From NCBI GenBank assembly GCA_022264855.1, contig JABYQU010000100.1, positions 1 to 20,306 on the forward strand: a DNA stretch of 20,306 nucleotides, in the 5' to 3' direction. The notes beneath the pieces were generated by a model. That model did not search any database. It was given only the letters and a program-made list of their open reading frames with translations, and was not told where the DNA came from. A program made the position numbers and the translations under genes. This document shows positions 20,169 to 20,306 of this stretch, one piece after another (the stretch's first letter is position 1; the number at the start of each line of letters is the position of its first letter). Origin of the DNA: Lenzites betulinus. Its lineage: Eukaryota; Basidiomycota; Agaricomycetes; Polyporales; Polyporaceae.

Positions 20169-20306
20169 TTAGGGTTAGGGTTAGGGTTAGGGTTAGGGTT
20201 AGGGTTAGGGTTAGGGTTAGGGTTAGGGTTAGGGTTAGGGTTAGGGTTAGGGTTAGGGTTAGGGTTAGGGTTAGGGTTAGGGTTAGGGTTAGGGTTAGGG
20301 GTTAGG
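20169..20306 (+). repeat. Telomere, (TTAGGG)n
   Basis: About 23 tandem TTAGGG units run to the last base, with one extra G near the end. The G-rich strand points right, so this is the physical right end of a chromosome. The tract starts abruptly inside coding sequence. Confidence 0.98.

Overview
This is the right-hand end of a fungal chromosome, very probably from a basidiomycete (Agaricomycotina-like). It finishes in about 23 TTAGGG repeats at 20169-20306. The genes are GC-rich and cut by many short GT..AG introns of about 50-90 nt. One gene encodes a BAH plus PHD-finger protein of a kind common in mushroom-forming fungi. Exon structures below were worked out by hand from splice consensus and frame continuity, without RNA data.

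Layout, centromere to telomere. (1) 3-4401, plus strand: the last eight exons of a large uncharacterised gene (about 1,160 codons in the window, 5' end outside), with one apparent one-base frameshift near 2987. (2) 4402-5488: a pyrimidine-rich intergenic stretch. (3) 5489-12801, plus strand: a second large uncharacterised gene. Its 1,367-codon reading frame is interrupted by a 2.39-kb MULE-like non-autonomous transposon (5781-8174) with ~620-bp terminal inverted repeats and a 9-bp target duplication. Removing the element and one target copy restores the frame exactly. (4) 12802-14129: AT-rich spacer with degenerate palindromes and short interstitial telomere motifs. (5) 14130-15690: a minisatellite of about 31 units of 50 bp. 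(6) 15803-17072, minus strand: an intact five-exon BAH-PHD gene (351 aa), with a 118-bp foldback MITE just upstream. (7) 17559-17904: a CpG-rich 173-bp tandem duplication. (8) 18762-20168, plus strand: the first four exons of a third large gene, cut off by the telomere. Its last residues resemble the entry to an SNF2-type helicase domain.

The most distinctive signal is a 32-bp perfect palindrome (half-arm TGTCTCGCTGGCGGAC). It occurs 18 times in four clusters. Three clusters lie inside introns of the two large adjacent genes, and those introns are several times longer than their neighbours. Related ~20-bp spacers recur between clusters, and one spacer is present in exact inverted orientation.

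I could assign no function to the two large genes. The best overall reading is a subtelomeric gene block that has been reshaped by palindrome arrays, transposon insertion, satellite growth and chromosome breakage with telomere addition.
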